Shown: piece by piece, positions 1-4,718 of the stretch
Layout: the number at the start of each line of letters is the position of its first letter
How positions within the stretch are numbered: the stretch's first letter is position 1
Made by a program: the position numbers and the translations under genes
NCBI GenBank assembly: GCA_955651875.1
Contig: CATPAP010000278.1
Location: forward strand, 1 to 5,563
Direction: 5' to 3'
Length of the DNA: 5,563 nt
Source of the DNA: Candidatus Dormiibacterota bacterium
Lineage (GTDB): Bacteria; Chloroflexota; Dormibacteria; Aeolococcales; Aeolococcaceae
The notes under the pieces: generated by a model
The model's database searches: none
What the model was told of the DNA's origin: nothing
Seen by the model: the letters and a program-made list of their open reading frames with translations, nothing else

Positions 1-27
1 CCGGCGGCGGCCCTCCCTCGGAGAGCC

Positions 28-32
28 GGGAG
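28..32 (+). promoter_or_regulatory. Ribosome binding site of the luciferase-domain gene
   Basis: GGGAG lies 7 bases upstream of the ATG at 40, a normal Shine-Dalgarno spacing. It favours the ATG at 40 over the second in-frame ATG at 55, which has no comparable site. Confidence 0.65.
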
Positions 33-39
33 TCACCCC

Positions 40-483
40 ATGACCGGTCCCGCCATGCCGCACCAGCAGCTCGACCAGACGGCACCCGTCGCTTTACAGG
101 AGCAGTTGTGGCAACGGATGACCGGCCTCGAGGGAGTGCGCGCCGGCAGCAGCGGCGTCTCACTTCCGCAGACGCGTGCGCTGCACCTCGGCACACAGCT
201 GGCTAACGGTCCTGCCGACGCCTTCATGGTTGGCACTGAGTTTGCCCATCTGCACGGCGCCGACGACGGCAGCCTGCACCTCATGTTGCCGGCCGTGGTC
301 GCGACCGAAGCCATCGACAAGGGGTGGGCGGAACTCCACCCGATGGCTCGTCGCGGCATCGCACCTGCAACGCTGGTGATGGTCTACGGCCCGCGCGACG
401 AGGGAGAGCTGGACACCGTCTGGCAGCTGGTCGAAACCAGCTACGTGTTCGCGCGCGGCCGAGCGCCCTCCGACGCAACCTAG
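40..483 (+). CDS. Luciferase-domain (DUF5519) family protein
   Basis: This 147-residue protein matches my memory of the small actinobacterial luciferase-domain (DUF5519) family. Characteristic stretches are EFAHLHGADDGSLHL (residues 67-81), KGWAELHP (94-101) and LVMVYGPRDEGEL (112-124), followed by a final VWQLVETSYVFARG helix (127-140). The length is usual for the family and both ends look complete. There is no signal peptide or membrane segment, so it should be cytosolic. The family name comes from sequence annotation; I know of no established reaction for the short bacterial members, and light production should not be assumed. GGGAG 7 bases upstream supports the start at 40. The TAG stop overlaps the left end of the IS630-type element: its T and A are the proposed TA target dinucleotide. 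The gene is thus intact right up to the insertion point. No operon partner is visible, because the next gene appears to lie within the element. Confidence 0.85.
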   Translation: MTGPAMPHQQLDQTAPVALQEQLWQRMTGLEGVRAGSSGVSLPQTRALHLGTQLANGPADAFMVGTEFAHLHGADDGSLHLMLPAVVATEAIDKGWAELHPMARRGIAPATLVMVYGPRDEGELDTVWQLVETSYVFARGRAPSDAT

Positions 484-490
484 TGTAGTG
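480..490 (+). repeat. Left terminal inverted repeat of the IS630-type element
   Basis: CTAGTGTAGTG matches the reverse complement of 2194-2204 at 10 of 11 positions. It contains the TA expected as the IS630 target duplication and overlaps the stop codon of the luciferase-domain gene. Confidence 0.5.
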
Positions 491-582
491 TCTCGCAAAT
501 AGGCTTTGGTTTATGGGACAAATGGGGTTAGATCCCCAGGAATCCCCAACCTGTACCTGGCGACCGAGTTGCCAGTCGCGAA

Positions 583-1170
583 ATGCAGTTAGTAAAGGGA
601 AGGCACACCACGGCCAGGCTGATCTACTCGGCGATCACTTCGCTCGACGGCTACGTCGAGGACGAAGGGGGCAACTTCGACTGGGCAATGCCCGGCGAGG
701 AGGTGTTCGCATTCGTCAACGACCTTGAGCGACAAGCGGGCACCTATCTCTTCGGGCGCCGGATGTACGCGACGATGGTCTATTGGGAGACCGCGCACAC
801 CCTCGCAGACCAGTCGCCGGTCGAGCAGGACTTCACAAGTATATGGCAGGCGGCGGATAAGATCGTGTACTCCAAGACCCTCACGACGGTGTCAAGCGCC
901 CGGACCCGAATCGAGCGAGCCTTTGACCCCGAAGCGATCCGGCAGATGAAAGCGACAGCGACACGCGACATCACCGTGGGCGGCTCCGACCTCGCCGGAC
1001 AGGCGATCAAGGCCGGACTGGTCGATGAGTGCCACCTGTTTCTCACGCCCATCGTTGTGGGAGGTGGTAAACAGTCCCTCCCCGAGGCTGTCCGCCTGAA
1101 GCTCGAGCTCTTGGACGAACATCGATTCGGCAACGGCGTGGTTCATCTCCACTATCGCACCGCGATGTGA
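583..1170 (+). CDS. Dihydrofolate reductase family protein (RibD C-terminal-like)
   Basis: This 195-residue protein belongs to the RibD_C/dihydrofolate-reductase-like superfamily of NADPH-dependent reductases. The substrate cannot be told from sequence, and most small members annotated this way are not true folate enzymes. Visible family features are LIYSAITSLDGYVED (residues 13-27), the YLFGRRMYATM segment (55-65), KIVYSKTL (93-100), the nucleotide-binding-type ITVGGSDLAGQAIKAGLVDE (130-149) and HLFLTPIVVGGGK (151-163). The domain is full length. The start is uncertain: the ATG at 583 has no Shine-Dalgarno site. A good purine tract, GGGAAGG at 597-603, instead sits 6 bases before an in-frame ACG at 610, exactly where the family usually begins (M-A-R-L-I-Y). 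Either ATG 583 is used or the original start codon has mutated. The gene lies inside the proposed IS630-type element, 93 bases from its left end and directly upstream of the transposase in the same orientation. Confidence 0.88.
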   Translation: MQLVKGRHTTARLIYSAITSLDGYVEDEGGNFDWAMPGEEVFAFVNDLERQAGTYLFGRRMYATMVYWETAHTLADQSPVEQDFTSIWQAADKIVYSKTLTTVSSARTRIERAFDPEAIRQMKATATRDITVGGSDLAGQAIKAGLVDECHLFLTPIVVGGGKQSLPEAVRLKLELLDEHRFGNGVVHLHYRTAM

Positions 1171-1192
1171 GCTGCGTTGGGCACATCGACTG

Positions 1193-2185
1193 GTGACACG
1201 ATCGCAGGCATTGTTGCTCGCGGCTGAAGGCGTGGCCAATTGCCACATCGCGGACAAAGTCGGTATGTCGGTACCAACAGTTCGTGCCTGGCGCGATCGC
1301 TTCGCCGCCGAGGGTTTGGGGGACTTCGGCAAGGTAGCCGCCGGTCGTGGCCGCAAACCGTCCATCCAGACGAACAAGATCGCGGAGATCGTACGGTTGA
1401 CCCAAGAAGGACGTCCCCCTGCGTTGACGCACTGGAGTTGCCGTTCGATGGCCAAGGCCGCCAATGTCAGTCCCGCAACCGTGCAGCGAATCTGGTCGTC
1501 ACGTGGGCTCAAGCCCCACCTTGTGCGCACGTTCAAACTGTCGAACGACCCAAAGTTCGACGAGAAGCTCATCGACGTGGTCGGTCTCTATCTCAACCCA
1601 CCGGATAAGGCCGTGGTGCTGTGTATGGATGAAAAGTCGTCGGTGCAAGCGCTGGACCGCACCCAACCTTCGCTGCCGCTGAAGAAGGGCCGCGCGGGCA
1701 CTATGACCCACGATTACAAGCGCAATGGCACTACTACCCTGTTCGCAGCACTCAACGTGTTGAGTGGAAAGGTCATCGGCGAGTGCCTACCACGCCACCG
1801 GCACGATGAGTTCCTCAAGTTCCTGCGCCGGTTTGAGCGGGAGGTACCCAAAGGACTGGCGGTGCACATGATCCTTGACAACTACGCCACGCACAAGCAT
1901 CCCGAGGTGAAGGAGTGGCTATCCAAGCACCCTCGGTTCCACCCGCATTTCACCCCGACATCAAGCTCTTGGCTGAACCTCGTCGAACGCTGGTTCCGCG
2001 ATATCACCGAGAAGGCCATCAGGCGCGGCGTGTTCTCCTCCGTTCCAGATCTGATCGCCGCCATTGAGGCTTACATGAAGGCCAACAACTCCGACCCCAA
2101 GCCCTTCATCTGGACCGCCACCGCGGACGCGATCCTCGCGAAGGTGCGGCGCGGTCGCATTGCACTCGCACAAGCGGCAATCTAA
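1193..2185 (+). CDS. IS630 family transposase, N-terminus truncated
   Basis: This is a DDE transposase of the IS630 (Tc1/mariner-like) family, 330 residues from the GTG at 1193. A helix-turn-helix lies at about residues 11-37 (VANCHIADKVGMSVPTVRAW) and a second at about 83-105. Catalytic residues are visible as D146 in VLCMDEKS, D229 in MILDN and E265 in LVERWF, with 35 residues between the last two as in the D-D-35E subgroup. Other hallmarks are ALDRTQPSLP, THDYKRNGTT and HFTPTSSSWLNLVERWF. Family similarity extends a little upstream of GTG (A-H-R-L from about 1181), but the first 15 to 20 residues of the usual N-terminus are missing and the upstream frame runs into the reductase gene with no ATG, GTG or TTG. 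The core is intact, so activity cannot be excluded, but loss of the N-terminal part of the DNA-binding region may impair end recognition. There is no convincing Shine-Dalgarno site, so translation may be coupled to the reductase gene ending 22 bases earlier. Confidence 0.93.
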   Translation: MTRSQALLLAAEGVANCHIADKVGMSVPTVRAWRDRFAAEGLGDFGKVAAGRGRKPSIQTNKIAEIVRLTQEGRPPALTHWSCRSMAKAANVSPATVQRIWSSRGLKPHLVRTFKLSNDPKFDEKLIDVVGLYLNPPDKAVVLCMDEKSSVQALDRTQPSLPLKKGRAGTMTHDYKRNGTTTLFAALNVLSGKVIGECLPRHRHDEFLKFLRRFEREVPKGLAVHMILDNYATHKHPEVKEWLSKHPRFHPHFTPTSSSWLNLVERWFRDITEKAIRRGVFSSVPDLIAAIEAYMKANNSDPKPFIWTATADAILAKVRRGRIALAQAAI

Positions 2186-2188
2186 AAC

Positions 2189-2198
2189 TGGTGCACCA
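2189..2198. repeat. 10-bp perfect palindrome at the IS right end
   Basis: TGGTGCACCA is self-complementary and starts 4 bases after the transposase stop codon, overlapping the right terminal repeat. The left end does not have it. It could be part of the transposase binding site, or a chance palindrome. Confidence 0.5.
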
Positions 2199-2204
2199 CA
2201 CTAG
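2194..2204 (-). repeat. Right terminal inverted repeat of the IS630-type element
   Basis: CACCACACTAG is the inverted partner of 480-490, with one mismatch, and ends in the TA expected for an IS630 insertion. It starts 9 bases after the transposase stop codon, a typical position for a right IS end. Confidence 0.6.
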
Positions 2205-2349
2205 TGCCAGGGACCGTCCCGGACCCAGTGCGACCCGGTGTGGGCACCTGCTTGCGGTTGACAACTTGCGCAAAGGCGCCGCGACGAACGCTGTACGGGT
2301 GGCAGAGCTGCTGTTGCGCGGGTAGCTGCAGGCGGCGCGGCGCGTGTCG

Positions 2350-2487
2350 TCAGGGCCGGGCGAAGACGACCTCCCCGTCATGCCACTCCGGATCGCTGTC
2401 AATCAGTGCTCGAAGGCGCCGGAAGCGCCCTATTTCTAAACTGGTCGCCCAGCAGCGAACTACGCTTCGACGAGCATCACCAGGGAT
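2350..2487 (-). pseudogene. Possible C-terminal gene remnant, family unknown
   Basis: Read on the minus strand, this frame is open from just after a TGA (2488-2490) to a TGA at 2350-2352. It ends in a protein-like stretch, FRRLRALIDSDPEWHDGEVVF followed by ARP (about 2353-2424). The composition, acidic residues and GC-rich third positions look like a genuine C-terminus. No ATG, GTG or TTG start precedes it in frame, and it overlaps the end of the 87-residue gene. The simplest reading is the tail of a gene whose upstream part was lost. I do not recognise the family. A chance open frame is possible. Confidence 0.3.
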
Positions 2488-2723
2488 TCAGGCACCACGC
2501 CGTCATACGCCATCGCGTCGGCCATCGGCTGGGTCTGCATCGCGGCCCTGAGGGCATCCAGGTCTGCAACGTCCATGAGCACCGCAACCCGTGTCGGGTT
2601 CTCCGGGTCGACGAACGTCCGGATGTTGGTGACGCCGAGGGGTCCGAAGACCTCTTCGCGCTTCGGAGAGGCAAGCCAGTGCTTGGTGTCCTTCACGTCG
2701 TGATGGCCGATGACGGTTGGCAT
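2460..2723 (-). CDS. Small conserved hypothetical protein, dimeric alpha/beta-barrel-like
   Basis: The protein has 87 residues, starting MPTVIGHHDV and ending VPESLVMLVEA. The start at 2723 is chosen because GGAGGA (2729-2734) sits 5 bases upstream; the longer in-frame start 11 codons earlier lacks such a site. The pattern is a strand with histidines (VIGHHDV, 4-10), a helix (KHWLASPKREEVF, 14-26), two strands (TNIRTFVDP, 32-40; TRVAVLMDV, 44-52), a helix (DLDALRAAMQ, 54-63) and a final strand (ESLVMLVEA, 79-87). This resembles the ferredoxin-like fold of small cyclase or antibiotic-biosynthesis-monooxygenase-type proteins that dimerise, but I cannot assign a reaction. It has no signal peptide or membrane segment. 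It is transcribed away from the Ig-repeat gene and towards the IS630 element, with no clear operon partner. Confidence 0.8.
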   Translation of the reverse strand: MPTVIGHHDVKDTKHWLASPKREEVFGPLGVTNIRTFVDPENPTRVAVLMDVADLDALRAAMQTQPMADAMAYDGVVPESLVMLVEA

Positions 2724-2728
2724 CGATG

Positions 2729-2734
2729 TCCTCC
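2729..2734 (-). promoter_or_regulatory. Ribosome binding site of the 87-residue gene
   Basis: Minus-strand GGAGGA lies 5 bases upstream of the ATG at 2723. It decides the start in favour of the shorter protein. Confidence 0.7.
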
Positions 2735-2745
2735 GCTGCGTCCTG

Positions 2746-2767
2746 AGCCCGGCCATACCGCCGGGCT
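2746..2767 (-). terminator. GC hairpin upstream of the 87-residue gene
   Basis: AGCCCGG (2746-2752) pairs perfectly with CCGGGCT (2761-2767) around an 8-base loop. It lies just 11 bases upstream of the ribosome binding site of the 87-residue gene, with no T-tract. It could be a terminator for transcription arriving from the Ig-repeat gene, or a leader hairpin affecting translation. Confidence 0.3.
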
Positions 2768-2819
2768 GGTGCGCGGATGGTATCCCCTCGCACCTGCTGT
2801 CGTCCGGAGCGCCCGACCA

Positions 2820-2837
2820 CTGCCCGACTGCGGGCAG
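2820..2837 (-). terminator. GC hairpin, possible factor-independent terminator without T-tract
   Basis: CTGCCCG and CGGGCAG pair perfectly over 7 bp around the tetraloop ACTG. No run of T follows on either strand. Hairpins lacking a T-tract are reported as terminators in actinobacteria, so this is a candidate for ending transcription from the Ig-repeat gene. Confidence 0.35.
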
Positions 2838-2899
2838 GCCGGCAGGAGGGATGAGCCGGTGCGGACGGAGTTGAGCGAGACGCCGCCCGCGGCCGCCAT

Positions 2900-2915
2900 C
2901 CGGGGATTACCCCGG
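2900..2915 (-). terminator. GC hairpin, possible terminator of the Ig-repeat gene
   Basis: CCGGGG and CCCCGG pair perfectly over 6 bp around ATTA. They nest partly within a wider 8-bp inverted repeat, CCATCCGG (2896-2903) against CCGGATGG (2926-2933), so two alternative folds compete. It lies about 140 bases downstream of the Ig-repeat stop codon and has no T-tract. Confidence 0.35.
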
Positions 2916-3506
2916 GAGGGCGGAGCCGGATGGTCGTGTAGCCACCCGGACGCCGCCAAGCCGAGGCACCCCGGCAAACTGACCCACTGAGCAGGGCCAG
3001 CGTAGGGTTTACCTGAGAGTGGAGGTTAAACGCACCAACCCGCAGCAAGTACCTACTTCTCACCTTCCAAGTAGCTGTCACGCTGCATGAACGCTGCGCC
3101 GATGAGGCTCAGCACGCCCAGGCCACCGAGGACACCACCGAACAGTCCAGCCAACGAAGCAGGTCCGCTGGACCCGGTCACCGGCACGCCAACTGCAGGT
3201 TGCACCGTCTCCGTGAGTGCGTCCACACCACTGGTGGGAGCACTACTCACCTGGTAGTTCGCATTGCCATTGAACGCAGCGGAAATCGTATGCGTGCCGG
3301 CGCCAGGATATGTCGTCGAGCACGTCGCCTTGCCGGTGGTCGGATCAATGGGCACGGCGGTGCAGCCACCGATGGCCACGCCGTTGTCGGTGAATGTCAC
3401 GGAGCTACTGCCCGGATTGGGGCTCACCTGCGCCGCGTACGTGATGGACTGATTGGGCGCAGCTGGATTTTGTGACGAGGTCACCGTCGTGGTCGTGGCC
3501 GCGGGC

Positions 3507-3566
3507 GTTACGGTGAGGTTCGTCGTCGCCGTCGAGCTCGCGTAGTTGCTGTCACCCGAATACGTC
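3507..3566 (-). repeat. Direct repeat copy 1 (Ig-module coding)
   Basis: These 60 bases match 3777-3836 at 48 of 60 positions, at an exact offset of 270 bases (90 codons). The repeat encodes the YSGD to NLTVT part of successive Ig-like modules. Confidence 0.8.
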
Positions 3567-3776
3567 ACCGTCACCGCATAGCTCCCTGCGCGAAGCGTGG
3601 TTGATGTGCTGCAACTGGTCGCGGGCAGCGTTGCGGTACACAACGTGGTGGTGCCGGAGGCAAATGTCACAGTCCCCGTCGCCCCGCCCGGCAGGCCACT
3701 CTCCGCAAGGGTGGAACTGGTGCCGTAGGCGACACTCGGCGGGGTCGCACTTGCGGTGAACGGCGTGGTCGCCTTG

Positions 3777-3836
3777 GTCACCGTAAGATTCGTGGTCGCC
3801 GTCGAGCCAGAGTACATGCTGTCACCAGAGTACGTC
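3777..3836 (-). repeat. Direct repeat copy 2 (Ig-module coding)
   Basis: This is the partner of 3507-3566. It ends a few bases from the point where the Ig-repeat gene is broken, so recombination between such repeats may have helped to cause the truncation. Confidence 0.8.
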
Positions 3837-3989
3837 GCGAGTCCCATCGTGCCCGCATGTCACGCGCGGCGGCCTGGCAGTCGCTCTGGTCGCCGCCCTC
3901 GTAGCGGCACGACGCGCCGCAGGTTGTCGACAGAGGAGGGAATGTCCGGCTCGAGCGGCCCGGAGAAGGCCGCCGGTGGCGAGGAAGGA

Positions 3990-4265
3990 TCAGCGTTGCA
4001 CATGCCCCCGGGGACGGGCGGCTTCATGAACCCGGCGGTGGTGCTGCCGCTCCAGCCTGACGAGGTGATTCGTGAGCCGCTCGACCGCCTCGCGCGCCTC
4101 GGCGGCGAGCTGGTGGGTCGGGAGATCATCGATCGCTCCAGCCGCGGCCTCGACCTTGTCAACGCGACGCAAGAGGAAACGAGCCTCTCGCAGGAGCGCC
4201 TGGGTTTTCTTGGCCGTTTTGGTCGCGGCGGCCGGCCGCTGGTCAGCGGGATGGTCGTCTGTCAT
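3990..4265 (-). CDS. Hypothetical small coiled-coil protein
   Basis: The 91-residue frame starts MTDDHPADQRPAA and has a long, strongly helical, charged middle (about 15-75), including REARFLLRRVDKVEAAAGAI and QLAAEAREAVERLTNHLVRLE, with heptad-like leucine and valine spacing. It has no signal peptide or membrane segment and I do not recognise a family. The basic, proline-containing tail (ARPRGHVQR) looks less conserved. The start at 4265 is the only good ATG, but the Shine-Dalgarno site is weak. The opposite strand is also open across this region (from an ATG at 3942), and both strands have GC-rich third positions, so the coding strand is not certain. I prefer the minus strand because the helical pattern is coherent and the neighbouring genes run this way. 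Confidence 0.45.
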   Translation of the reverse strand: MTDDHPADQRPAAATKTAKKTQALLREARFLLRRVDKVEAAAGAIDDLPTHQLAAEAREAVERLTNHLVRLERQHHRRVHEAARPRGHVQR

Positions 4266-4299
4266 CGCGACAGTGTCCGTCTTTCCCGCCGCAGAGGCG

Positions 4300-4342
4300 A
4301 GTGGATCACACGGAATCGGGGTTGTGTCGCATCTGATCCACT
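4300..4342. promoter_or_regulatory. 9-bp inverted repeat, possible operator or terminator
   Basis: AGTGGATCA (4300-4308) is the exact reverse complement of TGATCCACT (4334-4342), with a 25-base spacer in which ACAC (4308-4311) can pair with GTGT (4324-4327). It lies 35-77 bases upstream of the coiled-coil gene and about 140 bases downstream of the 77-residue gene, so it could be an operator for the former or a terminator for the latter. A repeat of this size may arise by chance once in a window this long. Confidence 0.3.
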
Positions 4343-4484
4343 TCGTCCCAGATTGGCCCGATTGCCCCGAGGCCAGCGGCGTATCGAGGTCGCCCCTGAG
4401 CGGCTCACAGGACTGACGCGTTCGGCGGGTTCGTGGCGTCCCTGGGCCTGTATAACACGCGGCGCGGTGAGCGAGGGATAGAGG

Positions 4485-4718
4485 TCAGATCAGCAACTCC
4501 GGCGGGGCCGTGGAGCGGGTGATCGAGTCGAGAAAGCCGCGCGTCTGCTCGGAGTTCTCCACGGTGATGGGCTTGCCGCTGCGCATGTGCAGACCCCAAA
4601 CCGACGCATCGTTTGCGAGGTCGTCAGGAGGGTCTACCCACTCGACAGCGTCGAGGTTGACCAGCTTTTTGATGCGCTTGTTGTTGATGCTGACGTCGTG
4701 GAACTCATGCAACTCCAT
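4485..4718 (-). CDS. Small hypothetical protein, 77 residues
   Basis: The protein starts MELHEFHDVSINNKRIKKLV and ends TRSTAPPELLI. The start at 4718 is supported by AAGGAG (4727-4732) 8 bases upstream; an in-frame ATG 11 codons earlier (4751) lacks a good site. The pattern is a strand, a basic turn (NNKRIKK, 12-18), a strand (LVNLDAVEWVDP, 19-30), a strand pair (VWGLHMRSGKPITVE, 40-54) and a C-terminal helix (SEQTRGFLDSI, 56-66). The arrangement of N-L-D-x-V, then a strand with SGKPITV, then a helix recalls small FlbD-like proteins, but the similarity is only of pattern. No signal peptide, membrane segment or cysteine is present. It stands alone, with gene-poor DNA on both sides. I do not know its function. 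Confidence 0.72.
   Translation of the reverse strand: MELHEFHDVSINNKRIKKLVNLDAVEWVDPPDDLANDASVWGLHMRSGKPITVENSEQTRGFLDSITRSTAPPELLI

Larger units (their letters stand above)
481..2203 (+). mobile_element. Putative IS630-family element carrying a DHFR-family passenger gene
   Basis: The boundaries are inferred from an 11-bp terminal inverted repeat, CTAGTGTAGTG at 480-490 against the reverse complement of 2194-2204 (CTAGTGTGGTG), with one mismatch. Beyond it the two ends share only scattered positions. IS630 elements insert at TA and duplicate it; a TA sits in the outer edge of both ends (481-482 and 2202-2203). The right end begins right after the transposase stop, as expected. The unusual part is the left half: between the left end and the transposase lies a complete DHFR-family gene, and the transposase lacks its extreme N-terminus. 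The structure may be a passenger-carrying IS. It may also be a recombinant formed when two IS copies flanking the reductase partly collapsed, or a chance resemblance of a short left repeat. The right end and the transposase are firm; the left boundary is tentative. Confidence 0.5.
2724..3052. other. Intergenic region with three GC-rich hairpins
   Basis: This stretch of about 330 bases between two minus-strand genes has no convincing reading frame on either strand. It contains three compact inverted repeats (2746-2767, 2820-2837, 2900-2915), listed separately. It also has a looser pairing near the end of the Ig-repeat gene: GTTTACC at 3007-3013 against GGTTAAAC at 3024-3031, with one bulged base. 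The region must hold the promoter of the 87-residue gene, but no clear -35/-10 pair is recognisable. Confidence 0.5.
3053..3847 (-). pseudogene. 5'-truncated Ig-like repeat surface protein with C-terminal anchor
   Basis: The remaining 264 codons encode bacterial Ig-like repeats. YSGDSMYSGSTATTNLTVT (residues 6-24) recurs at 96-114 as YSGDSNYASSTATTNLTVT, a 90-residue period. A further module (115-205) contains SVTFTDNGVAIGGC and GTHTISAAFNGNANY. Cysteine pairs C70/C79 and C162/C176 may form disulfides. VPVTG at 221-225 resembles a sortase LPxTG motif. It is followed by a hydrophobic segment (about 231-253) and a short tail, MQRDSYLEGEK, so the product was a wall- or membrane-anchored surface protein. 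The N-terminus is broken: where the first repeat should read V-T-V-T before YSGD, the sequence reads M-G-L-A-T and, five codons before the ATG, an in-frame TGA (3860-3862). No signal peptide remains, so any product would not be exported. Similarity to the other repeat stops at about 3837, which marks the breakpoint. Confidence 0.8.

Noticed and set aside
524..545. GGGG...CCCC pairings as a regulatory hairpin before the reductase
   Set aside because: Stems are only about 4 bp and interrupted; too weak to claim.
892..1572. Minus-strand open frame of 226 codons
   Set aside because: It lies opposite the reductase and transposase genes, both firmly identified by conserved motifs, so it is a shadow.
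2406..2990. Plus-strand open frame of 194 codons
   Set aside because: It overlaps the 87-residue minus-strand gene, which has a good ribosome binding site and fold-like pattern; the plus-strand product looks random.
4446..4460. TATAAC as a plus-strand -10 promoter element
   Set aside because: No matching -35 element lies at 16-18 bases, and no plus-strand gene follows.
3756..4481. Plus-strand open frame of 241 codons
   Set aside because: It starts inside the Ig-repeat gene on the other strand, and its product changes character along its length with an arginine-rich end. The minus-strand coiled-coil frame is more protein-like.
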